Part shown: positions 55,707 through 64,000 of the stretch, piece after piece
How the letters are laid out: each line of letters opens with the position of its first letter
Numbering within the stretch: the first letter of the stretch is position 1
DNA from: Sphingomonadales bacterium 28-55-16
Lineage (GTDB): Bacteria > Pseudomonadota > Alphaproteobacteria > Sphingomonadales > Sphingomonadaceae
Assembly (NCBI GenBank): GCA_002278855.1
Contig: NCGG01000016.1
Location: forward strand, 1-64,000
DNA length: 64,000 bases
Direction: 5' to 3'
Position numbers and translations under genes: made by a program
The notes under the pieces: model-generated
Databases searched by the model: none
Told to the model about the DNA's origin: nothing
The model's input: only the letters and a program-made list of their open reading frames with translations

Positions 55707-56225
55707 TCAATTCACGCGCTTGACGCGAATACCGGAATTGTTGACAACCAACATATAGCTGCCAACCGCGCCACGCTTTATCTTAAACTTCAAGCCGTTT
55801 TTTAGTATCAACCAACTGGCCTCAGTGGTCTGCCAAATGCCCGCGTCGTTTACCGCAAACTGGTATTTGCCATTGCCTATGGCCTGAACGCCAGACAGTT
55901 CACCTTCGACTTGCTTGAACTCTTCATCTTGCTTCTCGTCGCTTTCGCCAAAAAACGGCATTTTGGGCAAAGCAAATCCGAACAGCGATTTTTTCGCCGC
56001 TCGGACTTCGCCTTGGTCCAGCATCACAACCTGCTTATTTGCGGTTGCGGTTTCCAGTGCCTGCGTCGCAGTGTCGAAACATTGCAGCCGTGCGGCCGCG
56101 TCGGTTATTGATCGGCATGCTATAATGTCGGTATAAACCTTCGGACGAACAACCTCTTTGTCAGCGGCATACACCGATGGCGCACATATCGCGGCCAGCA
56201 AGATAGAATAGGTCAGCTTAGTCAT
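55707..56225 (-). CDS. Exported protein of unknown function
   Basis: The 172-residue product has a signal peptide (TYSILLAAICAPSVYA-A). It has a Cys pair, DIIACRSITDAAARLQCFD, that could form a disulfide. A Lys/Glu-rich middle follows, then a beta-rich C-terminus (GKYQFAVNDAGIWQTTEA, GSYMLVVNNSGIRVKRVN). I do not recognise a family. The start at 56225 is chosen for the signal peptide; the longer frame upstream is not supported. It lies 43 bases from bolA and on the same strand. Confidence 0.68.
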   Translation of the reverse strand: MTKLTYSILLAAICAPSVYAADKEVVRPKVYTDIIACRSITDAAARLQCFDTATQALETATANKQVVMLDQGEVRAAKKSLFGFALPKMPFFGESDEKQDEEFKQVEGELSGVQAIGNGKYQFAVNDAGIWQTTEASWLILKNGLKFKIKRGAVGSYMLVVNNSGIRVKRVN

Positions 56226-56268
56226 GGGTTCGTCTCCATTGCGGGCCGTTTTGTGCGTTTGAGAATAT

Positions 56269-56547
56269 CTAAATTTCGCCCGGCGCACGCGCTTTGATCG
56301 CCAATGCATGGACGCGCGTGCCAGGAATATCGCCCAGCGCCTTGTTCACCATACGCTGCCGCATCAGGCGCGACACGCCTGCAAATACAATGCTTTCAAT
56401 CTCAATCGTAAAATGGGACTCGCCGGAGCCATCATCGCCGCTATGGCCATGATGCTTTGCACTGTCGTTTACAACGGCAAGACGGCTTGGTGCGAATGCC
56501 GTTTCAAGCAGCATTTCCATTTCTATGTGCGCGGGACCTTTTTTCAT
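56269..56547 (-). CDS. bolA: BolA-family protein
   Basis: The 92-residue protein has the BolA fold: an acidic start, the SAKHHGHSGDDGSGESHFTIEIES loop with a His-rich segment, and the helix region SRLMRQRMVNKALGDIPGTRVHALAIKA that holds the conserved late histidine. BolA proteins pair with monothiol glutaredoxins in iron-sulfur and stress metabolism. It is divergent from the J-domain gene with only 43 bases between starts. Confidence 0.93.
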   Translation of the reverse strand: MKKGPAHIEMEMLLETAFAPSRLAVVNDSAKHHGHSGDDGSGESHFTIEIESIVFAGVSRLMRQRMVNKALGDIPGTRVHALAIKARAPGEI

Positions 56548-56590
56548 ATGACGCTCTTCCCATATGGCAGGTTTTTCGCCAAGGAAAATC

Positions 56591-57187
56591 ATGGCCGCCG
56601 ACCGTTTCACTGACCGATTTCACGGCCGCATTCGCGGCGCGGCGCGGCCATGCGCCCATCCGCGCTGCCACGAAGCGGGTGAATTTCGTGCGCCCGATCC
56701 GCACGGTCAGGCAGCGTCAAGCAACGGTCCCGGCGATTATCAATATCTCTGCCTCGACCATGTCCGCGCGTTTAACGTCGGCTATAACTGGTTCGCCGGC
56801 ATGACAGCTGACGAAATTTCGATGGCGCAAAGCCCTATTCATATGTGGCCGAGCGAAACGCGGGCGTTTCGTGCGAACGGCAATGTCGATTCGCCACCCA
56901 AATGGGCGGACTTCAAAGATCCGCTGGATGCCATTTCCACGCGGTTCCGTTCGCGCTTACCGAAGGAGCGCGACGATGGCCATTTTCTGTCGCCGGAAGA
57001 CCGCAAGGCGTTAAAGACGCTAGGGCTTGGGGAGGATGCGGACCGGCGGGCGTTGCGCAGCGCCTATTCGGCAAAGGTGCGCGCCTATCATCCCGACAAA
57101 AATGGGGGCAACCGGTCTTATGAAAAGGCTTTGCAAGACGTGATTGCTGCTTATACGCATTTAAAAAAGCAGAGCGCGTTCGCGTAA
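56591..57187 (+). CDS. J-domain protein with N-terminal zinc-binding region
   Basis: This 198-residue protein has a Cys/His cluster near its N-terminus ([13 protein letters not shown], then [12 protein letters not shown]) that could hold zinc. A spacer follows. The C-terminal J domain has [18 protein letters not shown] and the diagnostic HPDK in [11 protein letters not shown]. It should stimulate a DnaK-type ATPase. It lacks the Gly/Phe and substrate-binding regions of DnaJ, so it is a specialised co-chaperone. ATG 56591 is preceded by AAGGAAA. Confidence 0.88.
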   Translation: MAADRFTDRFHGRIRGAARPCAHPRCHEAGEFRAPDPHGQAASSNGPGDYQYLCLDHVRAFNVGYNWFAGMTADEISMAQSPIHMWPSETRAFRANGNVDSPPKWADFKDPLDAISTRFRSRLPKERDDGHFLSPEDRKALKTLGLGEDADRRALRSAYSAKVRAYHPDKNGGNRSYEKALQDVIAAYTHLKKQSAFA

Positions 57188-57272
57188 CGAACAACCTCCC
57201 CTTCCCGTTCGCGTCCGGCATATTCCCCACGAACGGCACAGGGACATCAAAACTGAACCGAGAAGAGACGAC

Positions 57273-58268
57273 ATGACCGACATTCCAAATATCCAGCCCG
57301 ACAGCCGCGATGCAACAATCCTCGCAGCACCTGACAAAATGGTCAGCGTGCGTGAAGTGTTCGGCATCGATGTCGACATGGAATGCCCCGCTTTCTCGAT
57401 CGCCGACGAACGGGTCCCAGACACCGACGACAGCTATGTCTTTGACCCTGACACGACATTGGCGATCCTCGCTGGCTTTGCCTATAACCGCCGTGTGATG
57501 GTTCAAGGCTATCACGGCACCGGAAAATCGACGCATATCGAGCAAGTTTCCGCGCGCCTGAAATGGCCGTGCATCCGCATCAACCTCGATGCACATATCA
57601 GCCGTATCGACCTCATAGGGCGTGACGCCATCGTCTTACGTGATGGCCAGCAAGTGACCGAGTTCCGCGAAGGACTTCTGCCTTGGGCTTTGCAAACACC
57701 AACGGCATTGGTGTTTGACGAATATGACGCGGGCCGCCCCGATGTGATGTTCGTCATCCAGCGCGTACTTGAAACCGAAGGCAAGCTTACGCTTCTGGAC
57801 CAAAACCGCGTCATTCGTCCAAATCCCTATTTCCGCTTGTTTGCGACCGCCAATACCGTTGGTCTGGGTGACACCAGCGGCCTGTATCACGGCACGCAAG
57901 CGATTAACCAAGGCCAGATGGACCGCTGGAACATCGTCGTTGGCCTGAACTATTTGCCGGCGCAGGTCGAAAGCGAAATCGTTTTGGCCAAGGCATCGGG
58001 CACAGACGCCGCGACGGTCACGAATATGGTGAAGGTTGCCGAGATGACCCGTCAAGGCTTCATCAATGGCGACATTTCGACCGTGATGAGCCCGCGTACA
58101 GTCATTACTTGGGCACAAAATACCGCGATTTTCAAAAATGTCGGTTTTGCATTCCGTTTGTCATTCCTGAACAAATGTGACGATGCAGAACGCGCCTTGG
58201 TCGCCGAATATTATCAACGCGTTTTTGGCCAAGACCTGCCTGAAAGCGTTGTAGGTAAATCAATATAA
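57273..58268 (+). CDS. cobS: Cobaltochelatase AAA+ subunit CobS
   Basis: This 331-residue MoxR-type AAA+ ATPase has a short N-terminal segment, Walker [11 protein letters not shown] (79-88), Walker [11 protein letters not shown] and [19 protein letters not shown]. CobS forms hexameric rings with CobT and powers CobN in late cobalt insertion of aerobic cobalamin synthesis. CobN is not in this window. The gene lies 85 bases after the J-domain gene and two unrelated genes before cobT. Confidence 0.94.
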   Translation: MTDIPNIQPDSRDATILAAPDKMVSVREVFGIDVDMECPAFSIADERVPDTDDSYVFDPDTTLAILAGFAYNRRVMVQGYHGTGKSTHIEQVSARLKWPCIRINLDAHISRIDLIGRDAIVLRDGQQVTEFREGLLPWALQTPTALVFDEYDAGRPDVMFVIQRVLETEGKLTLLDQNRVIRPNPYFRLFATANTVGLGDTSGLYHGTQAINQGQMDRWNIVVGLNYLPAQVESEIVLAKASGTDAATVTNMVKVAEMTRQGFINGDISTVMSPRTVITWAQNTAIFKNVGFAFRLSFLNKCDDAERALVAEYYQRVFGQDLPESVVGKSI

Positions 58269-58308
58269 GGCACGGCTATCTCGCCGTTCCAAGTTGAAAG
58301 GACGCTTT

Positions 58309-58842
58309 ATGCAACGCATCGCACTGGCACTCGCACTTATGCTCTCAACCACGCCGGCTTTCGCCGCGCTGAAAGCTGGAACACGGGCAACCGATTTCAC
58401 CACGCAAGCCGTTCTGGCTGGCAATGTCGACACCTTCAACCTGAACAAGGCGCTGAAGCGCGGCCCGGTTGTGCTGTATTTCTATCCAAAGGCGTTCACA
58501 TCGGGCTGTACCGTCGAGGCGCATGAATTTTCCGAAGCCGCAGATGATTTTGCCGCTTATGGCGCATCGATTGTGGGCATGTCGGCAGACAATTTGGACT
58601 CGCTAAAGCGTTTTTCGGTTGAGGCCTGCCGCAACAAATTTACCGTTGGCATCGCGACCAAGCCAATGATCAAAGATTACAAGGTTAGCCTGCCGATGGC
58701 GGGCATCAGCAACCGCACAACTTATGTCATCGCGCCCGATGGGAAAGTGCTGTTTGCGTATTCCGACCTTGGCGTAAAGGGCCATGTATCTGGCGCCTTG
58801 AACGCAGTGAAAGCTTGGCGGGCGGCCAATCCCAAAGGCTAA
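58309..58842 (+). CDS. Exported peroxiredoxin (AhpC/BCP family)
   Basis: This 177-residue product has a signal peptide (RIALALALMLSTTPAFA-A), so it is likely periplasmic. The thioredoxin-like fold has FYPKAFTSGCTVEAHEFSE, with the peroxidatic Cys at 67. The usual BCP resolving Cys five residues later is replaced by His. Another Cys occurs near 113 (VEACRNKF) and could substitute. It would reduce peroxides using periplasmic thiols. ATG 58309 has GAAAGGA upstream. It ends directly before the lipoprotein gene. Confidence 0.9.
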   Translation: MQRIALALALMLSTTPAFAALKAGTRATDFTTQAVLAGNVDTFNLNKALKRGPVVLYFYPKAFTSGCTVEAHEFSEAADDFAAYGASIVGMSADNLDSLKRFSVEACRNKFTVGIATKPMIKDYKVSLPMAGISNRTTYVIAPDGKVLFAYSDLGVKGHVSGALNAVKAWRAANPKG

Positions 58843-58844
58843 TG

Positions 58845-60041
58845 ATGCGTAAAGCGCCTCTCTTGCTTTTACCCCTGCTGCTCGCAGGCTGCACAGTGGC
58901 TGTTGCATATGGCGACATCCCGCACAGCACGCTTGCCCAAAATCCGCGCTGCAACCCTGCGCAGAGCGATAGCGCGGCGGTTGCAGGTAAGGATTATTTT
59001 ATCGTTACCAGCCGACTGCCGGACTGTCGCAATGACAATATGCAGTTGACCAATCACCGCGCCGACAAAGTACGTTTCGGTCGATTTTCACCGCCGCAAA
59101 AAATCAAGCCAACCAAAGGCGACAGCCAAGTGGTCGTCCCCTTGGCGTTCCAGCCCGAAGACGAATGGTGGGCTGGCCTGTGTGATGCGGCGAACCTGCG
59201 CAAGGGACGGGTGTTGCTATATGTGCACGGTTATCGGGAGACATTGCAGACCACTGCCCGTGACGCTGTCCAAATAGGCATTTTGAGCAATTTTGACGGG
59301 CCGGTCATCCATTATAGCTGGCCGTCGCAAGGCAATCTGCTGAGCTACGCCGTCGATGAAACCAACATGTATTGGGACGAGCGCAATTTCCGCAATTTCT
59401 TAACCAAATTGGCGCGGACCGCTTGGGTCAAGGAAATCGTGATCGTTTCGCACTCTCTGGGTGCGCGGCTTGTTATCCCGGCTGTCGCTTATGTTGACCG
59501 CGCCTCAACCAACGCAGATTCCAGCAATATCTCCAACATCATCTTGGCATCACCTGATGTGGACCGCGAAGATTTCGAACGCGACATCGCGGAAGAAGTA
59601 CTCGCCGCAAGACGCGTCAACAATGACCGGCGCGTGACCGTATATGCCTCGCTCAGCGATCGTGCGCTTGCCGTATCGCGCGCGGTGCATGGCTATCCAC
59701 GCTTGGGCTCACCTTATTGCTTCAATCCGTTTGAAGCGCAGGAATTGAAGGCAAAGGGCCTGCCGCAACGTTGCTTTGCCACCAAGACACAATATCAAAC
59801 CGAGCCGTCCAAAACGGGGTTCACGATCATCGATACGACGGACGTGTCCGGCGGCGGTGCCGGCCATAGCGATTATCTTCGTAGCGCAGTTGTATGCAAG
59901 GATTTCGCGGCCGTTGTTAATGGTGCACGGACGACCCCAGACCGCGTCGCGACCCAAAACGCCCATGTCTTTACATTGCGCGGGTCCACAAAACGCACCA
60001 AAGAAGAAAGCGCCGCCGCGTGCAAAAGAATGCCTGACTGA
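58845..60041 (+). CDS. Alpha/beta-hydrolase lipoprotein (DUF900-like)
   Basis: The 398-residue protein has a lipobox ([11 protein letters not shown], acylated Cys near 16-18). The catalytic domain resembles DUF900: [39 protein letters not shown], the nucleophile elbow [10 protein letters not shown], and [15 protein letters not shown] as the His segment. It is likely an envelope esterase or amidase. A double ATG (58842, 58845) makes the start uncertain by one codon. Its stop codon overlaps the cobT ATG, so translation is coupled. Confidence 0.86.
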   Translation: MRKAPLLLLPLLLAGCTVAVAYGDIPHSTLAQNPRCNPAQSDSAAVAGKDYFIVTSRLPDCRNDNMQLTNHRADKVRFGRFSPPQKIKPTKGDSQVVVPLAFQPEDEWWAGLCDAANLRKGRVLLYVHGYRETLQTTARDAVQIGILSNFDGPVIHYSWPSQGNLLSYAVDETNMYWDERNFRNFLTKLARTAWVKEIVIVSHSLGARLVIPAVAYVDRASTNADSSNISNIILASPDVDREDFERDIAEEVLAARRVNNDRRVTVYASLSDRALAVSRAVHGYPRLGSPYCFNPFEAQELKAKGLPQRCFATKTQYQTEPSKTGFTIIDTTDVSGGGAGHSDYLRSAVVCKDFAAVVNGARTTPDRVATQNAHVFTLRGSTKRTKEESAAACKRMPD

Positions 60042-61855
60042 TGTCGAATGAATCCCCCCTTGAACAATTTAAGCACGTCCTGACCGGCACCGCCCGCGCA
60101 CTTGCGCATGAGCCGGAAGTCGAATTGGCCTTCACCGCCGATGCGCCAAGCCAGGCTGGCAAGAATTTCAAAGTGCCGATGCCCGGCCGTTTGCTCCCCC
60201 CCGATCAGGTCGCCGAAGCACGCGGTTTTGCCGACAGCTTTGCCCTGAAGCTGAAACATCATGACGCCGCGCGCCATGCGGCCTTACGACCAGCCGAAGT
60301 CATTGCCGGCGCGGCCTTTGATGCGGTGGAAAACGCGCGGGTTGAGGCGTTGGGTTCGCGCAACATGGCAGGGATCGCGGCAAATCTTGCCCATGCGCTT
60401 GAGCTTAAATTGCGCACAGACCCCATCAGCCGCGCGCAGGCCCCGGATGAAGTGCCCATCTCGACCGCATTGTCTTTAATCGTGCGCGAGCGGCTCACCG
60501 GCGCGCCCGTGCCCGCTGGTGCAGCCGCTGGCGTAGACATGCTGCGCGAATGGATCGAGGACAATGCGGGCAACGACCTCGATGCACTGGCGCTTGCATT
60601 AGATGATCAACGGGCGTTTGCCGCACTCACGCAATCCATGTTGGCGCATCTGAACCTCACCGAAGGCGATATTGACCCGTCGGACGCCGACGAAGGTGGG
60701 GATGACGCGGAAGACGCCCAAGACCAAGACGGCGACAGCCAAGATGATGGTGAAGGCGAATCTGGTCAAGCCGAAGCCCGCGCCGAGCCGCAGCAGGGCG
60801 AAGGCGAAGAGACCGAAGCCGATTATGACGGCGAAGATATGGATGATCAGGACGGCGCCGACGGCGAAATGGGCGATGACGGCATGCAGCCTGTCACCCC
60901 ACAGCGCCGCAATTGGGACCATTTGCCGCAAAGCGATTACAAAATCTGGTCGACCAAATATGACGAAACGATCACCGCGATCGAATTGGCCGATGAAGAA
61001 GAGCTCAACCGCCTGCGCGCCTATCTCGACCAGCAATTGTCGAACCTGCAGTCGGTCGTGACAAAGCTTGCCAACCGCCTGCAACGCCGCTTGATGGCGC
61101 AGCAAAACCGCAGTTGGGATTTTGACCAAGAAGAAGGCATGCTGGACGCCGCGCGCCTTGCCCGCGTGATTGTGTCACCGGGCAGCTCACTGTCCTATAA
61201 AATCGAACGTGAGACGCAATTTCGCGATACGGTCGTGACTTTGTTGATCGACAATAGCGGTTCTATGCGCGGACGTCCGATCAGCATTGCCGCGATCAGC
61301 GCCGATATCATGGCGCGCACCTTGGAACGTTGCGGCGTAAAAACGGAAATTCTCGGCTTCACCACCCGTGCGTGGAAGGGTGGACAGGCACGGGAAGATT
61401 GGCTGGCCGCGGGGCGCCAGCCCATGCCCGGCCGCCTGAACGATCTGCGCCATATCATATACAAAAAAGCTGATGAGCCATGGCGTCATGCGAAGCGCAA
61501 TCTCGGCCTGATGATGCGCGAGGGGTTGCTAAAGGAAAATATCGATGGTGAGGCTTTGCTTTGGGCACATAATCGCCTGATCGCCCGCGCCGAAGACCGC
61601 CGCATATTGATGGTCATTTCGGATGGTGCCCCCGTTGACGACAGCACCTTGTCGGTGAACCATGGCGGCTATCTGGAACAGCATTTGCGCAAGGTCATCG
61701 AGATGATCGAAACGCGCTCGCCTGTCCAACTGGTCGCGATCGGTATTGGCCATGACGTGACACGTTATTATAAACGCGCGGTGACGATCATGGACGTCGA
61801 ACAGCTCGGCGGCACGATGATTGAGCAACTCGCAGGGTTGTTTGACGAGGAATAG
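60041..61855 (+). CDS. cobT: Cobaltochelatase subunit CobT (VWA domain)
   Basis: This 604-residue protein has an N-terminal helical domain. An extremely acidic linker rich in Asp/Glu/Gly/Gln follows (about 210-283, encoded at 60670-60890). The C-terminal von Willebrand A domain has a [15 protein letters not shown] near residue 400-410. CobT assembles on the CobS ring. The layout matches alphaproteobacterial CobT. The ATG overlaps the preceding lipoprotein stop (TGATG). Confidence 0.95.
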   Translation: MSNESPLEQFKHVLTGTARALAHEPEVELAFTADAPSQAGKNFKVPMPGRLLPPDQVAEARGFADSFALKLKHHDAARHAALRPAEVIAGAAFDAVENARVEALGSRNMAGIAANLAHALELKLRTDPISRAQAPDEVPISTALSLIVRERLTGAPVPAGAAAGVDMLREWIEDNAGNDLDALALALDDQRAFAALTQSMLAHLNLTEGDIDPSDADEGGDDAEDAQDQDGDSQDDGEGESGQAEARAEPQQGEGEETEADYDGEDMDDQDGADGEMGDDGMQPVTPQRRNWDHLPQSDYKIWSTKYDETITAIELADEEELNRLRAYLDQQLSNLQSVVTKLANRLQRRLMAQQNRSWDFDQEEGMLDAARLARVIVSPGSSLSYKIERETQFRDTVVTLLIDNSGSMRGRPISIAAISADIMARTLERCGVKTEILGFTTRAWKGGQAREDWLAAGRQPMPGRLNDLRHIIYKKADEPWRHAKRNLGLMMREGLLKENIDGEALLWAHNRLIARAEDRRILMVISDGAPVDDSTLSVNHGGYLEQHLRKVIEMIETRSPVQLVAIGIGHDVTRYYKRAVTIMDVEQLGGTMIEQLAGLFDEE

Positions 61856-61883
61856 GCTTGCCTTTCGTACCCCGCATCATATG

Positions 61884-61900
61884 AATTAATCAGCTGATTA
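61884..61900. promoter_or_regulatory. Operator-like palindrome before the nitroreductase
   Basis: TAATCAGCTGATTA (61887-61900) is a perfect 14-base palindrome, 18 bases before the ATG at 61919. The 12 bases AATTAATCAGCT (61884-61895) recur in inverted orientation at 62612-62623, before the next gene. It is a typical size for a TetR- or MarR-type operator. Confidence 0.6.
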
Positions 61901-61918
61901 CATTTCTGGGGGTTATAT

Positions 61919-62590
61919 ATGCACGTTACCGAAGCCGTTGCCTCACGGCGCTCTATCCGGCAATTTACCGATAAGCCGGTCGATCAGGAAACGCTGCAAC
62001 GCGTGCTTACCAAGGCACAGCGTTCCCCCTCGGGCGGCAATACGCAGCCTTGGAACGCCGTCATCCTCACAGGACAGCCGCTGGCGGACCTGACTGCCAA
62101 GATCAAGGCCAAGGCCGCCACGGCCCCCATGGGCGACGGGCATGAATATGATATCTATCCCAAAGGCCTTGAGGGTCGATATGAAGACCAGCGCCGCGGC
62201 GTGGGCAAAGCGATGTTCGATGCGCTTGGGCTAGCCCGCGAAGACGGCGCTGGCCGCGTCGCGCAGATGATGAAAAACTGGGACAGCTTTGGCGCGCCCG
62301 TGCAATTGTTCACATATACCCGCAAATATATGGGCCCGCCACAATGGTCGGACATGGGCATGTGGCTGCAAACGGTCATGCTCTTGTTGCGCGAAGAAGG
62401 CCTCGACAGTTGCGCGCAGGAAATCTGGGCCATGTATGGCACGACGATGCGCGAACTGCTGAACATTGATGATGCGCACATCTTCTTCTGCGGGATGGCG
62501 ATTGGCTATCGTGACGCAGACGCCGCCGTGAACAATTTTACCGTCCCGCGTGTGGAGATTGATCAAGCAATCCGCTGGGACGGGTTTTGA
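61919..62590 (+). CDS. Nitroreductase-family flavoprotein
   Basis: This 223-residue protein is a second-type nitroreductase: ASRRSIRQFTDKPVDQETL at the start, AQRSPSGGNTQPWNAVIL for FMN contacts, and EGLDSCAQEIWAMYG. The sequence is close to enzymes that reduce nitroaromatics or act in detoxification. A GGGGG lies 7 bases before the ATG. The operator-like palindrome upstream suggests regulation by a repressor responsive to small molecules. It ends 40 bases before a small membrane protein gene. Confidence 0.9.
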   Translation: MHVTEAVASRRSIRQFTDKPVDQETLQRVLTKAQRSPSGGNTQPWNAVILTGQPLADLTAKIKAKAATAPMGDGHEYDIYPKGLEGRYEDQRRGVGKAMFDALGLAREDGAGRVAQMMKNWDSFGAPVQLFTYTRKYMGPPQWSDMGMWLQTVMLLLREEGLDSCAQEIWAMYGTTMRELLNIDDAHIFFCGMAIGYRDADAAVNNFTVPRVEIDQAIRWDGF

Positions 62591-62606
62591 AACGTTGACG
62601 CTTCTT

Positions 62607-62623
62607 GGATAAGCTGATTAATT
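62607..62623. promoter_or_regulatory. Second copy of the operator-like element before the desaturase operon
   Basis: AGCTGATTAATT (62612-62623) is the exact reverse complement of 61884-61895, eight bases from the ATG at 62631. Aligned as a palindrome it keeps 11 of the 14 bases of the first site. Its position close to the start codon suits a repressor site. Confidence 0.55.
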
Positions 62624-62630
62624 CAACGCT

Positions 62631-62822
62631 ATGTCCTTCGTTAAATCTCTCTTCTTTTTCGGCCCATTTTTCTTTGGTATCGCTTTTCTTGCGCCTTTGG
62701 TTGCGCAAGTGATGCTCAAGCTGGAATGGCAGGCGCCTTTTGCATTGTCGCCGCTGCAATTCGGCCTGATCATCGGGACCGTGCTGGGGTTGATTGCGAC
62801 CTATCGGGGAAAATGGATATGA
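62631..62822 (+). CDS. Small two-helix membrane protein coupled to a desaturase
   Basis: The 63-residue protein is almost entirely hydrophobic, with two membrane segments (FFFGPFFFGIAFLAPLVAQV and LQFGLIIGTVLGLIAT) and a short basic tail. Its TGA overlaps the ATG of the desaturase gene by an ATGA, so both are translated together. No family is recognised. The coupling suggests an accessory subunit or assembly factor for the desaturase, which is inference. Confidence 0.8.
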   Translation: MSFVKSLFFFGPFFFGIAFLAPLVAQVMLKLEWQAPFALSPLQFGLIIGTVLGLIATYRGKWI

Positions 62823-63676
62823 CCAGCCACAGCCTGCGGGCCCGGGAAAAGGCAATTGCCGACCAGTTTACGGGGGGTATTCCCTGGCTCATGGTGTTTT
62901 GGGGCATAACCAATACCGCCATTTGGCTGGCATTATGGCCGCTCGTTTTTGCAGGTATAATACCGATATGGCTCGGCTTCATCATCGCCACGATCAATAT
63001 CACGATGAGCTATCTGCCGTCGCATGATGCACAGCATTATATCATCGCGCCAAAGGGATCGAAGCTGGAATGGTTTAACGAGCTTGTGGGGCACTGGTCC
63101 CTCATCCCGCTTACCTTGCCGCTGCGCACGGCGCGGATCACGCATATGGAGCATCATAAGCACGCCAATGATCCGCTTCTAGATCCCGATTATTCAACCC
63201 ATGCAAAGGGCCCATTGCACGCACTTTGGAAAACGGTCGTCAATCGCCAACCAAGGGCAAAGGGTGGATTTAACCGTTATGGCGAGATGCTACAGCAATG
63301 GGACAGCCCTGCGGCCAAAGCCGCGCTGAATGATGCGATTATCAGCAAAACCCTGTTTTTTGGCATCCTCGCAGCATTGGCACTGAGCGGTTATGCCATA
63401 GAAGCGGCCTTGCTCTGGTGGCTGCCGCGCCATTTTGCACTGACCTATATTTCCTTCTACCTCAGTTGGGCGCCGCATCACCCCGCCGATGGAAAAGGGC
63501 GTTACAAAGATACCAGAGCCTTCAAAAGCCGGTTGGGCAATATCTGGTCATCGGGCATGCAATATCACATCGTCCATCATCTTTATCCCACGATCCCGCT
63601 GAACAAGACCCCCGCTGCATACCGCGCGCTGCGCCCGATATTGGCCGAACGTGGGTGCAATCTCGAAAATATGTGA
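62819..63676 (+). CDS. Membrane fatty-acid desaturase/hydroxylase family protein
   Basis: This 285-residue integral membrane protein has the three histidine boxes of di-iron desaturases: SHDAQHYI, HMEHHKHAND and HIVHHLYPTIP, with at least four membrane helices around them. It would desaturate or hydroxylate an acyl chain or a carotenoid-like substrate; the class cannot be set from sequence. ATG 62819 overlaps the stop of the small protein. cysS starts 103 bases downstream. Confidence 0.88.
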   Translation: MTSHSLRAREKAIADQFTGGIPWLMVFWGITNTAIWLALWPLVFAGIIPIWLGFIIATINITMSYLPSHDAQHYIIAPKGSKLEWFNELVGHWSLIPLTLPLRTARITHMEHHKHANDPLLDPDYSTHAKGPLHALWKTVVNRQPRAKGGFNRYGEMLQQWDSPAAKAALNDAIISKTLFFGILAALALSGYAIEAALLWWLPRHFALTYISFYLSWAPHHPADGKGRYKDTRAFKSRLGNIWSSGMQYHIVHHLYPTIPLNKTPAAYRALRPILAERGCNLENM

Positions 63677-63778
63677 ACCAACCGCAATTTACGCCGCAGC
63701 CTTGGACAAAGCATCGCCTCGAACATGTTCACCCCGCGGTGACTTGACCTCCGCATCCATTTCCAGCATCGCGGCGCT

Positions 63779-64000
63779 ATGACCGAATTGCGCCTCTTCA
63801 ACAGCCTGACCCGGCAACTGGAAATCTTCACCCCTGTGCATGCTGGCGAAGCGCGGGTTTATACCTGTGGGCCGACGGTCTACAATTACCCGCATATCGG
63901 GAACATGCGCGCATATGTTTTTGCCGACACGCTTGGCCGCGTGCTGTCGTATAAGGGCTATAAGCTCACCCACGTCATCAACATCACCGATGTCGGCCAT
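63779..64000 (+). CDS. cysS: Cysteinyl-tRNA synthetase, N-terminal part (cut by window edge)
   Basis: The 74 residues visible ([20 protein letters not shown] onwards) are the start of CysRS, with the class I HIGH-like motif in [16 protein letters not shown] and the zinc-binding Cys in [11 protein letters not shown]. The sequence runs off the right edge, so the KMSKS motif is not seen. It charges tRNA-Cys. Confidence 0.96.
   Translation, partial: MTELRLFNSLTRQLEIFTPVHAGEARVYTCGPTVYNYPHIGNMRAYVFADTLGRVLSYKGYKLTHVINITDVGH

Noticed and set aside
35984..62590. Recent duplication of the nitroreductases at 35984 and 61919
   Set aside because: They share family motifs only, differ through most of their length and sit in unrelated contexts, so they are separate family members.

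Overview
The window reads as a chromosomal segment of a free-living alphaproteobacterium of the order Sphingomonadales (Sphingopyxis/Sphingorhabdus-like). Several features support this: TonB-dependent receptors with sphingomonad-type architecture, a TorF-family porin, a MucR/Ros-type regulator, CobS/CobT, a short HisG that needs HisZ, ccmA/ccmB of the alphaproteobacterial kind, and dense housekeeping operons with ATGA-type overlaps. There is no rRNA, CRISPR array, insertion sequence, integrase or phage gene. Coding density is high, and both edges cut genes (rpsB on the left, cysS on the right).

Layout, left to right. 1-6.8 kb: 5' end of rpsB, a small membrane protein, HU, Lon with a heat-shock-like promoter, YbaB and DnaX, and a PilZ protein. 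6.8-15.1 kb: an amine catabolism block on the minus strand (two glutamine-synthetase-like ligases, a PuuB-like FAD oxidase, a class III aminotransferase), a TorF porin, then an Lrp/AsnC regulator divergent from alanine dehydrogenase. 15.1-26 kb: an orphan LacI regulator, an FG-GAP lipoprotein, tRNA-Tyr, RlmB, an AlkA-type glycosylase, two SDRs, pterin dehydratase, CcmAB, Nfu, a RutE-like nitroreductase and TsaB-RimI. 26-35.7 kb: MucR, Fur, PlsC, the miaB-phoH-ybeY-corC cluster, a MOSC protein, a glycosyltransferase, RarA with a coupled RNase H-like unknown, and tRNA-Thr.

35.9-48 kb: a nitroreductase, an M28 peptidase with a membrane domain paired with an alginate-export-type porin, a TonB receptor with a long leader, tRNA-Phe, an infA-maf-RNase E/G-like-yacG operon, and a second TonB receptor with a Gly/Pro-rich insert. 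48-55.7 kb (minus strand): H+-pyrophosphatase, ThiL, NusB, HisD and HisG, then a DUF2332 protein and an epoxide-hydrolase-like enzyme. 55.7-64 kb: BolA divergent from a zinc-finger/J-domain protein, CobS, an exported peroxiredoxin, an alpha/beta-hydrolase lipoprotein, CobT, a nitroreductase, a 63-residue membrane protein coupled to a fatty-acid desaturase, and CysS.

Most of the window is conserved core chromosome, and I do not see a clearly new defence or mobile system. The most interesting signals are: a 12-base operator-like element repeated in inverted orientation before the 61.9-kb nitroreductase and before the small-protein/desaturase pair; an RNase E/G-like protein reduced to the catalytic core; the coupling of a putative RNase H-fold protein to RarA; the split cobS/cobT cluster; and the unusual leader of the receptor gene at 45.2 kb (two competing hairpins, then C7 directly before the ATG). 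Starts were reassigned wherever an upstream extension had no ribosome binding site and overlapped a neighbour.
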